Origin: an uncultured SAR86 cluster bacterium
GTDB taxonomy: Bacteria > Pseudomonadota > Gammaproteobacteria > Magnimaribacterales > D2472
NCBI GenBank assembly: GCA_902518715.1
Contig: CABYHU010000006.1
Coordinates: 1 to 60,281 of the forward strand
DNA length: 60,281 bases
Direction: 5' to 3'
The notes below the pieces were generated by a model. It did not search any database and was not told where the DNA came from. It saw only the letters and a list, made by a program, of their open reading frames with translations. Within the stretch, counting starts at the first letter, position 1, and every line of letters begins with the position of its first letter. The translations under genes and the position numbers were made by a program. Shown here one piece after another: positions 8,173 to 16,859 of this stretch.

Positions 8173-9171
8173 ATGTTTGTAAGACTGGCTAAGGTAAAAG
8201 ATTGCCAAGAGATATATGATTTGATTAAAGATGGTGATTCGGGTATGACTACTTTGCCCAAATCTAAAGATGAAGTCCTTGAGAGAATTAGTTGGTCTAA
8301 AAAATCTTTAAACAAGAAAGCAAAAAGACCTGACAAAGATTCATATCTTTTTGTTCTTAAAGAAAATAATAGAATAGTTGGTATTTCTGCAATCTACACC
8401 TCTGTTTCAAAAAATGGAACTTCAGTTTTTTTTAAACAAAAAAAGAAGAAAATTTCCTCAAAAGTTTTTAAATTTAAGAAAAGTTTAGACGTTATTCAGT
8501 TACACACAGTTAAAAATCCATATACTGAATTAGGTACTCTTTATTTACATCCTGATTTTAGAGGAAAGGGAAGAGGATCTTTGTTGTCATTGGCGCGCTT
8601 TAAGTTTATGGCTCTCTGGCCTGAGAGATTTGATCAGAAAGTTGTTGCTGAAATAAGAGGTAAAGTAGATAAAGATGAAACTTCAATTTTCTGGAAACAT
8701 TTTAGTAAGTACTTTTTTGATGAAGAAATGTTCAACAATAATGAAATAAGTTATATAAATAATTCTTTTATTGCTGAGTCTATACCTAAACACCCATTCC
8801 TTGTAAGTCCATTAAATAGATCAGCTCAAAGGATAATTGGAATTCCAAATGATAATGCGGTACCTGCTTTTAAGATGATGGAATCTCAGAACTTTAAACC
8901 TAATGGATTGGTGGATATTATTGATGCTGGGCCTTGTCTTGACTGTAAGTTAAATGAAATTAAAACAATTAAAAATAATCAGTCTGTAAAAATAAAATCA
9001 TTTGGTCTTCCAGAAAAGCAATTCAGCGGCCTTATCTCAAATACAGATCTAAAAGGATTTAGAGTTGTCAGATCAGATTTTTCTTTTGATGGTGAAAAAG
9101 TTTCAATTCATAGAAACCTTATTAAGACTCTTAAATTAGGAACTAGTAGCAAGGTTGCAATTAATGTCTGA
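8173..9171 (+). CDS. astA: Arginine N-succinyltransferase
   Basis: 332 residues, the usual AstA length. First enzyme of the ammonia-producing arginine succinyltransferase pathway: arginine plus succinyl-CoA gives N2-succinylarginine. The N-terminus (VRLAKVKDCQEIYDLIK) and the GNAT-like LGTLYLHPDFRGKGRGSLLS segment at about residues 117-136 are typical, as is the RFKFMALWPERFDQKVVAEIRG region after it. The 3' end overlaps astB by 8 bases, so the two are translated together. astC, astD and astE are not in the window. Confidence 0.96.
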   Translation: MFVRLAKVKDCQEIYDLIKDGDSGMTTLPKSKDEVLERISWSKKSLNKKAKRPDKDSYLFVLKENNRIVGISAIYTSVSKNGTSVFFKQKKKKISSKVFKFKKSLDVIQLHTVKNPYTELGTLYLHPDFRGKGRGSLLSLARFKFMALWPERFDQKVVAEIRGKVDKDETSIFWKHFSKYFFDEEMFNNNEISYINNSFIAESIPKHPFLVSPLNRSAQRIIGIPNDNAVPAFKMMESQNFKPNGLVDIIDAGPCLDCKLNEIKTIKNNQSVKIKSFGLPEKQFSGLISNTDLKGFRVVRSDFSFDGEKVSIHRNLIKTLKLGTSSKVAINV

Positions 9172-10483
9172 AATAAACTTTGATGGTTTGATTGGTCCCA
9201 CACATAACTATTCAGGATTATCTGAAGGCAATAATGCATCAAAAAAAAATTATTCTTCACCCTCTAATCCCAAGAATGCAGCGCTACAGGGAATTAAAAA
9301 AGCAGAAACTTTAATTGCTTGTGGATTGAAACAGGGATTTTTCCTTCCCCATGAAAGGCCTTTTATACCAGGACTAAAAAAGCTTGGCTTTAAAGGAACT
9401 GATGCAGAGATACTTTCATCAGCATTCAATCACTCGCAGGTTTTATTGAGTAATTTTTCATCTGCCTCATCAATGTGGGCAGCTAATGCAGCAACTATAT
9501 CTCCAAGCTCAGACACTCAAGACGATAAGGTTCACTTAACGCCAGCAAATCTAAATACTATGTTTCATAGAAGTATTGAAACAGAATTTACATATCAGCA
9601 ATGCAAAATAATTTTTCCAAAAAAATATTTTGAAATTCATAAACCAGCCTTCACTATTTCAGGTTACGGCGATGAGGGAGCAGCAAATCATTTAAGAATA
9701 AGTAAATCTCACAATGAGAAAGGCTTTGAAATATTTGTATATGGCGATAGTGGTTTTAAAAATGATAAGACGTCAGTGAAGAGACAAGCACTTGAAGTTT
9801 CTAGATCAATTGCCTTTAATCACAAGCTAGATATGGAAAACACTTTTTTTCTTCAGCAGAATCATCAAGCTATTGAGGAAGGAAGCTTTCATAATGATAT
9901 TGTTAGCCTCTCAAATGAGAATGTCTTAATTGCGCATGAAAAGGCTTTCCAAAATAAAGATGATTTAAATAAAATGCTAAATATACTTGAATCTAAAATT
10001 GATAATTTCCAATATATTGAGATTTCTAATTCTGAAATTCCCTTAAAGGATATTATCAGCTCATATCTTCTTAACTCTCAACTCATTACGAACAGCAATA
10101 ACGAGATGCAATTAATTCTTCCTGAAGAAGTAAAACAATATGAAAATTGTATGTCTTGGCTAGATAAACTAAAACAAATCTCAGATGTAAAGCTTTTTGA
10201 TTTTGTTGATATTAGGCAAAGTATGATGAATGGAGGAGGGCCTGCATGTCTAAGGTTAAAAGTGATTTTAAATGATGAAGAACTTGAAAGCCTTAATCAA
10301 AATTTCCTAATGAATAGTGAGAGACTAGAATCTATTAAATTATTAATTGAAAGAGAGTATAGAGATGTTCTTTATCCTGATGATCTTAAGGATCCAAATC
10401 TACTTGATGAGAGCAGAAGAGTCCTAGATGAGCTTACACAAATCTTTAGTACTGGCTCAATATATGAATTTCAGAAACTTTAA
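9164..10483 (+). CDS. astB: N-succinylarginine dihydrolase
   Basis: 439 residues from the ATG at 9164, which lies inside the end of astA. Hydrolyses N2-succinylarginine to succinylornithine, CO2 and two ammonia. Family hallmarks: the N-terminal EINFDGLIGPTHNYSGLSEGN, the segment SSASSMWAANAATISPSSD near residue 100, and MMNGGGPACLRLKV near residue 355, which carries the catalytic Cys. An upstream TTG at 9155 is less likely because the family begins close to the EINFDGL motif. The gene ends 3 bases before the convergent valS stop. Confidence 0.96.
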   Translation: MSEINFDGLIGPTHNYSGLSEGNNASKKNYSSPSNPKNAALQGIKKAETLIACGLKQGFFLPHERPFIPGLKKLGFKGTDAEILSSAFNHSQVLLSNFSSASSMWAANAATISPSSDTQDDKVHLTPANLNTMFHRSIETEFTYQQCKIIFPKKYFEIHKPAFTISGYGDEGAANHLRISKSHNEKGFEIFVYGDSGFKNDKTSVKRQALEVSRSIAFNHKLDMENTFFLQQNHQAIEEGSFHNDIVSLSNENVLIAHEKAFQNKDDLNKMLNILESKIDNFQYIEISNSEIPLKDIISSYLLNSQLITNSNNEMQLILPEEVKQYENCMSWLDKLKQISDVKLFDFVDIRQSMMNGGGPACLRLKVILNDEELESLNQNFLMNSERLESIKLLIEREYRDVLYPDDLKDPNLLDESRRVLDELTQIFSTGSIYEFQKL

Positions 10484-10486
10484 TTC

Positions 10487-12709
10487 CTACCTATCAATTA
10501 ATGGCGCTTTAAAAATAATTGAATGAATTTCCTCAGTTATAAACGGAGCAAAAGGATGAATAAAAATAAGTATTTCCTTGAGAAGGGGATGCAGATTGTC
10601 AGTTTTTTCAGTTTTTTTGCATTCTTCAATGTAAACATCACAAAACTTATTCCAGAAAAACTCATATACATGATTAATAGCTAAATCTAACCTGTAATGA
10701 TTTACATTGTCCTCGACATCAGCTTTTAGCTGTTCAAATTCTTTTAATATCCATTTATCAGATTCAGATTCAGCTTCAAAATTGTTCCCTTTGTTTTCAT
10801 AACCATTAATAAATCTTGCAGCATTCCACATTTTGGTACAAAAATTTCTAAACCCTTTTAATCTACCAATTTCAAAACTTATATCCTTAGCATTAGTTGC
10901 AATGGAATAAAATGTCATCCGCAAAGCATCTGTTCCATAAGACTCAATACCATTTGGAAATTGTTTTTTAGTTTTTCTAGCAATCTTTTCTGCTAAACCT
11001 TCTTGCATAAGATTTGACGTTCTTTTTTCAAGAAGGTCTTCTAAAGATATACCATATATTAAATCAATAGGATCAATAATATTGCCTTTGGACTTTGACA
11101 TTTTTTGTCCATTTTCATCTCTTATGAGGCCAGTAACATAAACATCTTTAAAAGGAATCTTTCCAGTAAATTCGATACTCATCATGAGCATTCTTGCAAC
11201 CCAGAAGAAAATAATATCAAAACCAGTAACTAATAGATTTGTTGGGAAAAAAGTTTTAAGATTTTTTGATTCATTTGGCCATCCCATTGATGCAAAAGGC
11301 CAAAGGCTAGAGGAAAACCACGTATCTAAAACATCATCATCTTGCCTTAGCGATCTATTATCGAGTGAATAATGAGTTCGCACTTCATCTTCAGAATACC
11401 CGACATAAACATTTCCATGATCGTCATACCATGCAGGAATTCTATGACCCCACCAGATTTGTCTGCTAATACACCAATCTTCAATATTATTCATCCAGTT
11501 AAAATAAGTTTTAATCCAGTTTTCTGGATGAAATTTAATTTCCCCATTTTCTACAGCTTTATTTGCTTTATTAGCCATGTCCTTTGTTTTTACATACCAC
11601 TGATAACTCAGTTTGGGCTCTATAACTATATTTGAACGCTCTCCTCGGGGAACACTGATTTCATGTGGTTCCTCTTTTACAAATAAATCTAGTTTTTTAA
11701 TTTCTTGAAGAACAAGCTTCCTTACTTTGAATCTGTCTAAATTTTTGAATGGAGAAGGGACGTTATCATTACTATGTGCCTCATCAGTAAAAATATTAAG
11801 TGGTTCAAAATCTTCAATATCATCAGATATATGAACTTCATTATCTACACAATGAAGGCAGTATTTTTTACCAATTTCATAATCATTAAAGTCATGCCCA
11901 GGAGTAATCTTAAGGCAACCCGTTCCGAACTCTTTATCCACATAGTCATCACCAATTATCGGGATTTTTCTCTTTACAAATGGGAGCTCAACTTTTTTTC
12001 CAATGATATCTTTGTATCTTTCATCTTTAGGATTAACTGCAATTGCCATATCTCCAAACATAGTTTCCGGACGTGTTGTTGCAACTGTTACAAAATCATC
12101 TGAACCTATAATTGGATACTTTATATACCAAATAAGACCTTTTTTTTCTTGTCTTACAACCTCCAGATCTGAAACCGCAGTTTTTAAAGATGGATCCCAG
12201 TTTACTAACCTATAACCACGATAGATTTTCTCTTTCCTGTAAAGCTCAACAAAAGCTTTTAGAACAGCTTCATTAAAATCTTCATCCAAAGTAAATCTGT
12301 AATTACTCCAATCAACTGAGTTACCTAACCTTTTAATTTGTCCAGTAATTTTATTTTCTGAAAATTCTTTCCACTCCCAAACTTTTTTAACAAAATCTTC
12401 TCTACCCAAATCATTTTTATCAATATTTTCTCTGGATAGATTGTTTTCAACGACCATTTGCGTTGCAATTCCTGCATGATCGGTACCCATCTGCCAGTGA
12501 GTATTTACATCATTTAAGTGATTGTATCTGGCATAGAAATCCATTATCGAATACTGGAAGCTATGCCCCATATGAAGAGTTCCAGTTACATTTGGAGGTG
12601 GAATAACCTGCGAAAAAGTTTGTGAGGAGTTATTTTTTCCTAAATTATTTTTTGCCCAAAGCTCTGACCACTTTTCTTCAATAATAAGTGGCTCATATCT
12701 TTTATCCAT
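10487..12709 (-). CDS. valS: Valyl-tRNA synthetase, C-terminally short
   Basis: 740 residues against about 950 in E. coli. Class I catalytic motifs are intact: the HIGH-type TLHMGHSFQYS near residue 43 and QKMSKSKGN near 525. The CP1 editing domain is present, with the threonine-rich TTRPETMFGD near 215 and GTDHAGIATQ near 78. The anticodon-binding helical domain begins (TKMWNAARF) but the protein stops soon after FIHPFAPFITEEI, so the last part of that domain and the C-terminal coiled-coil arm are missing. Only 3 bases separate it from astB, so no remnant remains. It follows pepA, but holC is absent between them. Confidence 0.93.
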   Translation of the reverse strand: MDKRYEPLIIEEKWSELWAKNNLGKNNSSQTFSQVIPPPNVTGTLHMGHSFQYSIMDFYARYNHLNDVNTHWQMGTDHAGIATQMVVENNLSRENIDKNDLGREDFVKKVWEWKEFSENKITGQIKRLGNSVDWSNYRFTLDEDFNEAVLKAFVELYRKEKIYRGYRLVNWDPSLKTAVSDLEVVRQEKKGLIWYIKYPIIGSDDFVTVATTRPETMFGDMAIAVNPKDERYKDIIGKKVELPFVKRKIPIIGDDYVDKEFGTGCLKITPGHDFNDYEIGKKYCLHCVDNEVHISDDIEDFEPLNIFTDEAHSNDNVPSPFKNLDRFKVRKLVLQEIKKLDLFVKEEPHEISVPRGERSNIVIEPKLSYQWYVKTKDMANKANKAVENGEIKFHPENWIKTYFNWMNNIEDWCISRQIWWGHRIPAWYDDHGNVYVGYSEDEVRTHYSLDNRSLRQDDDVLDTWFSSSLWPFASMGWPNESKNLKTFFPTNLLVTGFDIIFFWVARMLMMSIEFTGKIPFKDVYVTGLIRDENGQKMSKSKGNIIDPIDLIYGISLEDLLEKRTSNLMQEGLAEKIARKTKKQFPNGIESYGTDALRMTFYSIATNAKDISFEIGRLKGFRNFCTKMWNAARFINGYENKGNNFEAESESDKWILKEFEQLKADVEDNVNHYRLDLAINHVYEFFWNKFCDVYIEECKKTEKTDNLHPLLKEILIFIHPFAPFITEEIHSIIFKAPLIDR

Positions 12710-12724
12710 TTAGGTAAAAGTTCT

Positions 12725-14224
12725 TTAGCTAAGAATCAAATCACAAAGAAGAGGAACTGGCCTTCCTGTTCCACCTTTTTCATTGCCTTTAACCCATGCA
12801 GTTCCGGCAATATCTAAATGAGCCCAGCTATAGTCTTCTGTAAACTTTGATAAAAAGCATGCTGCTGTAACAGTGCCAGCACCAGCACCACCTATATTTG
12901 CTAAATCAGCAAAATTTGTTTTGGTGCAAGATTTATATTCATCCCAGAGAGGTAATTGCCATGCTCTATCGCCAGAATTTTCTCCAGCTTGCAAGATCTT
13001 ATCAGCAAGTTTTTGATCATTTGCCATTAAACCAGATGCATAGTTTCCAAGAGCAACTACACATGCTCCAGTTAATGTGGCTATATCGATTACATGAGCA
13101 GGCTTATATTTCTTAACATATGTAAGAGCATCGCAAAGTACTAATCTTCCTTCTGCATCAGTATTAAGGATTTCAATAGTTTGTCCTGACATTGATGTTA
13201 CAACATCTCCAGGTTTAGTTGCATGAGCAGAGGGCATATTCTCAGCACATGCAAGAAGACCCACAACATTAACTTTTGCGTTGAGTCTCGCTAGAGCAAT
13301 CATTACGCCAAATACCGAGGCTGCTCCGCACATATCCCATTTCATTTCATCCATTGCAGGGGATGGCTTTAACGATATACCACCAGTATCAAAGGTTATT
13401 CCTTTTCCTACCAGGACAATTGGTTTTTCACCAGCTTTTCCTCCTTTATGCTCAATTGTCATCATTCTTGAAGGCTCATCACTTCCTCTTCCAACACTTA
13501 AGAAAGAACCCATTTTAAGTTTAGCCAAGTCTTTTTCATTAAAAGTTGAAATCTTTAATTTTGGAAAGGGTTTTTTTAAGGCTTTAACTTTTCTTTCAAT
13601 TATTCTTGGAGTGCATAAATTTGCAGGCATATCGCCTAAATGCTTGGCTGCATTCATAGCTTCGCCAACTGCAAAGCCAACCCTAGCCGAGGTTTTAAGC
13701 TTTTTCAAAGCTGAGGCTGTTACAGAACTCGCTATGATGGAAGCCTTTTTTAAACTAGGTTTTACAACTGTTTTATTTTTAGAGCTACCAAAAATATATG
13801 CAGATGCTTCTATTTGTCTGCAACAAACTTCAGTTAACCAGCTTTCATCTTTCCCATCGGGACATTTACATGCAAACATAACAGAAATGTCCTGTTTTCC
13901 AAGAGAATTAGCTGTTTTTGAGATAGATTTAAATAGATCTAACCAAAGGTAGGTATTAGATTTATCAGGAGTCTTCATAAGCAGAACTTCTTTTGATGAA
14001 ACACCATCGGGACTCTGAAGATTAAGAGACTTAGCTTTTGACTTCACAAAGGAATTTATAGATTTAAATAAACCACCCTTAGTTACTTTATCCATATGAA
14101 TTAGCAATTTATTCTTTTTAGCAGACTTATCAACAAGGACTACCAAAAGAGAGGATTTATCTTTCACAAACTCTTTGCCGCTTAGATTTTTAACTGAAAT
14201 GCTATTTAATACTCTGTAACTCAT
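12725..14224 (-). CDS. pepA: Leucyl aminopeptidase (M17)
   Basis: 499 residues. Two-metal cytosolic aminopeptidase; in E. coli PepA also binds DNA at carAB and in Xer recombination. The metal-binding and catalytic segments are seen: GKGITFDTGGISLKPSPAMDEMKWDMCGAA near residues 260-290 and the family signature NTDAEGRLVLCDAL near 345. The N-terminal domain is divergent and lysine/serine-rich. It is divergent from lptF with 62 bases between, and is followed by valS 15 bases later, as in E. coli apart from the missing holC. Confidence 0.96.
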   Translation of the reverse strand: MSYRVLNSISVKNLSGKEFVKDKSSLLVVLVDKSAKKNKLLIHMDKVTKGGLFKSINSFVKSKAKSLNLQSPDGVSSKEVLLMKTPDKSNTYLWLDLFKSISKTANSLGKQDISVMFACKCPDGKDESWLTEVCCRQIEASAYIFGSSKNKTVVKPSLKKASIIASSVTASALKKLKTSARVGFAVGEAMNAAKHLGDMPANLCTPRIIERKVKALKKPFPKLKISTFNEKDLAKLKMGSFLSVGRGSDEPSRMMTIEHKGGKAGEKPIVLVGKGITFDTGGISLKPSPAMDEMKWDMCGAASVFGVMIALARLNAKVNVVGLLACAENMPSAHATKPGDVVTSMSGQTIEILNTDAEGRLVLCDALTYVKKYKPAHVIDIATLTGACVVALGNYASGLMANDQKLADKILQAGENSGDRAWQLPLWDEYKSCTKTNFADLANIGGAGAGTVTAACFLSKFTEDYSWAHLDIAGTAWVKGNEKGGTGRPVPLLCDLILS

Positions 14225-14286
14225 GAAATTCTCCTATTTCAACATTGTTAATATATTTATTGTAATGCATCATACTTATTAAAGGC

Positions 14287-15399
14287 ATGTTTAAAAAGAA
14301 TATTCTTTATAAAAGCATTAACCTTGAAGTTTTTAAAAACTTTTTAGGATGCTTAACCATTTTATTTATCCTTGTAGCTAGCTCAAGGTTATTAGGATAT
14401 TTTGATAAATCAATTGCAGGAAATCTAGAGTCGGATTTAATCTTATCGATTCTAATTTTAAGGTCACCTGAGTTTATCAATCTGCTTATACCGCTTAGTT
14501 TCTTTCTGTCAGTATTAATTGCTCTAGGAAGGCTTTATATGGATCATGAAATTTATGCTTACCAGTCTGCAGGATATTCAAAGATAGCTTTTATTAAGTC
14601 TTTAATCTTTCAAACATTTTCTTTAACAGTAATTTCAGTCTTTTTAAGTTTTTATGTAACTCCAGATTTTGAAAAAAGAGCAGATGAAATACTTAATTAC
14701 TCTTCCATTGAAAAAAAGTTAAAATTGCTAAATGAGGATGAGCTAAGCCACATCTCAGATTCTTCATATCTTTACTTTTCTTCACGAAATGGAAATTATT
14801 TTAATCAGAGCATTTTCATTGAAGATGATGCAAATGGAATTTCAATAATTTCGGCTGAAAGACTTAAATTAATTGAAAAGAATAGAGCAACAGATTTTGA
14901 GTTCTTAAATGGAAAGATTTTCTTTGATGCTGCTTCGCCAAATTCTTTAGTAAGCTCCTTCAAAATGTTGACTACCGATTTTAATGAAAAAGACTCAGAA
15001 GAAGAATCTTTTGAAAGAGTATTTAATATTGATGAGCTTTCAGATAAGGCCCAGTTTGAGTGGGCTCTTGCAGTTCCATTAATGATAATAAATTTAATGA
15101 TTTTAGGAGTTTGTCTTACAAATTCTGCTCCAAGACAAGGCAGAATGATCTCTTTACTACCAGGCCTATTAATTTTCTTTTTATACCTCAGTACATTGAT
15201 AGTTTTTAGAGATGGCATATCCGAGAATAAGTCTTTTGCATATTTTGGTATGTGGCCAGTTCACTTTTTAGTTTTGTTGACATCAATCTTTCTTTTTGTG
15301 CGCGGTGACGTGGTCTCTAAAATTCTTTTCACAAAAACTAATATTGCCAAGGCAGTAATGGCATCAATTTTGCTAATTATTTTATTATGGTTAATTTAG
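14287..15399 (+). CDS. lptF: LPS export system permease LptF
   Basis: 370 residues. Inner-membrane partner of LptG and LptB in the ABC transporter that extracts lipopolysaccharide and passes it to the LptC-LptA bridge. The hydrophobic segments lie in two groups, residues about 12-120 and 260-370, flanking a soluble periplasmic domain, the LptF/LptG (YjgP/YjgQ) layout. The RLLGYFDKSIAG and EIYAYQSAGYS (cytoplasmic coupling helix, about residue 90) segments are typical. The end overlaps lptG by 13 bases. Position opposite pepA is the conserved gammaproteobacterial arrangement. Confidence 0.93.
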   Translation: MFKKNILYKSINLEVFKNFLGCLTILFILVASSRLLGYFDKSIAGNLESDLILSILILRSPEFINLLIPLSFFLSVLIALGRLYMDHEIYAYQSAGYSKIAFIKSLIFQTFSLTVISVFLSFYVTPDFEKRADEILNYSSIEKKLKLLNEDELSHISDSSYLYFSSRNGNYFNQSIFIEDDANGISIISAERLKLIEKNRATDFEFLNGKIFFDAASPNSLVSSFKMLTTDFNEKDSEEESFERVFNIDELSDKAQFEWALAVPLMIINLMILGVCLTNSAPRQGRMISLLPGLLIFFLYLSTLIVFRDGISENKSFAYFGMWPVHFLVLLTSIFLFVRGDVVSKILFTKTNIAKAVMASILLIILLWLI

Positions 15400-16397
15400 T
15401 AGGCATCTTTTCAAGACACATAATAGTAAGGACTTTTGTAATTACTTTACTAGTTTTTTTAGGCATTACTTTTCTTGATTTAATTTTCTCAATCATTGGT
15501 GATACTGAGGACTTAAATGAGGAATTCACTTTAAATGATCTTATCTTCACAACCTTATATAGATTGTTTCATGATTCAATGGACTACGTTCAGGGATCTT
15601 GTTTATTGGGAGCCTTAATATCACTTGGTCTTTTTAAAAGAGATGGAAATATTACAATAATTCGTTCAAATGGATTATCTCCTATAAAAATCTCACTAAT
15701 TTTTGCTCTTGGGCCAATTATCTTTTCACTTTTAATGATTTCGCTAGACAATAAGCTTTTCATTCAAGCAGCTAATCATGCTGAAACTTTTAATAGTCAA
15801 ATCAGTAGGGATAAGCTAGATATTAAGTTTTCATGGATAAAAGATGGAAATAAGATTCTGAGATACTCTCAAAAGAGGGAATCCGAAATATTAAATCCAA
15901 CATTGATTCTTCTTGATGAAAATGACTCAGTCAAAGAAATAATTTCTTCTGAAAAAGCAGAGGTTTCAGATGGATTGATCAAAATTGATAACTCTGAATT
16001 TAGATTCTATCTTTCAAAAGATAAGAATTTGGATAGATCAACTGTAAAAAATATTCCAATCGGGAGCTTGAAGAATTATTTAAGAGGATCTGAAGCAAAT
16101 AAGCTTGAAGACATAGAAAAGAATTTTATTGTAGTAGAAATCCTTAAAAGGATACTTTTACCAATATCAGCGCTTCTTTTAATATTAGCTGCATCAATGT
16201 TATTTTTTAGGGATCAAAGAAATAATTCTTTTGGATCATATGTTGTTGGAGGATTTCTCGGAGCTTTTGTTTTTAATTTAACTCAAGAGTTTTTTTTCAG
16301 CATGAGCCTTACGATTCAATCAAATATAGTTGCAATTTCGCTAGTGCCATATCTGTTACTTCTAGTAATTTTTTATTTAACTTATAAAAGGATTTAA
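15387..16397 (+). CDS. lptG: LPS export system permease LptG
   Basis: 336 residues, same two-block membrane topology as LptF with a central periplasmic domain. The start GIFSRHIIVRTFVITLLVFLG (first part, residues 6-15) and NITIIRSNGLSPIKIS, the coupling helix near residue 87, support LptG. It begins inside lptF and converges with the RDD-family gene, the two stop codons overlapping within TTAA. Together with lptB and the lptA tail at the far end of the window, much of the Lpt machinery is represented, though in two places. Confidence 0.93.
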   Translation: MVNLVGIFSRHIIVRTFVITLLVFLGITFLDLIFSIIGDTEDLNEEFTLNDLIFTTLYRLFHDSMDYVQGSCLLGALISLGLFKRDGNITIIRSNGLSPIKISLIFALGPIIFSLLMISLDNKLFIQAANHAETFNSQISRDKLDIKFSWIKDGNKILRYSQKRESEILNPTLILLDENDSVKEIISSEKAEVSDGLIKIDNSEFRFYLSKDKNLDRSTVKNIPIGSLKNYLRGSEANKLEDIEKNFIVVEILKRILLPISALLLILAASMLFFRDQRNNSFGSYVVGGFLGAFVFNLTQEFFFSMSLTIQSNIVAISLVPYLLLLVIFYLTYKRI

Positions 16398-16819
16398 TCT
16401 GAAGTAATTGATGTTTTAGATAATAAGTCACTAAGCGAGCTATTATTTTTATTTATTATTCTTAAGAAAAGCGGAATGCCAGCTAATGAAATGGTAAAGA
16501 TATTTGATAAAAATCTTATGATAGTCTGGATTATTGTAATCTGATTACCATCTTGTGAAACTATTCTTAATTTCCATGATGACATCCCTAAAGTTTTGCC
16601 TCCATATATCCAGAACATAGCAAAATAGAGCCATGTACTTAAAATCACAAGACTCATTCCAACAACAGGGTTAAGCGAGGACACTTCCCCAGTAAAAACA
16701 AACTTTAGACCTAGAGCAAGTGAACCAACTAAAAACCAAACACCTAACATAAGAAGTGAGTCATAAACAGTTGCAGCAACTATCCTTAATAGGGAAACTT
16801 TTTTATTTGTTGGTTCCAT
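16394..16819 (-). CDS. RDD family membrane protein
   Basis: 141 residues with three hydrophobic segments at about 12-38, 48-75 and 105-125. The Arg-Asp-Asp-type pattern starts with LLRIVAATVYDSLLMLGVWF, and GGKTLGMSSWKLRIV near residue 78 is the second conserved block of the family. RDD proteins are inner-membrane proteins of mostly unknown role; some are proposed transporters or membrane-protein partners. Lone minus-strand gene between lptG and a peptide transporter. Confidence 0.85.
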   Translation of the reverse strand: MEPTNKKVSLLRIVAATVYDSLLMLGVWFLVGSLALGLKFVFTGEVSSLNPVVGMSLVILSTWLYFAMFWIYGGKTLGMSSWKLRIVSQDGNQITIIQTIIRFLSNIFTISLAGIPLFLRIINKNNSSLSDLLSKTSITSD

Positions 16820-16859
16820 TTTTGGTATAGTACTAAATTATTTTCAAAAATAAATTATT

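Noticed and set aside
10470-10500. ValS truncation as a frameshift with the rest downstream
   Set aside because: Only 3 bases separate valS from astB and the astB end is intact, so no downstream remainder exists; a true deletion is more likely, subject to read verification.
11184-12215. Three plus-strand open frames (62-109 codons) inside valS
   Set aside because: They are antisense to a clear synthetase gene, have no recognisable composition or start signals, and arise from its codon pattern.
13281-13952. 223-codon plus-strand frame inside pepA
   Set aside because: Although long, it is antisense to a well-conserved aminopeptidase and follows from its low use of certain codons; no family resemblance.
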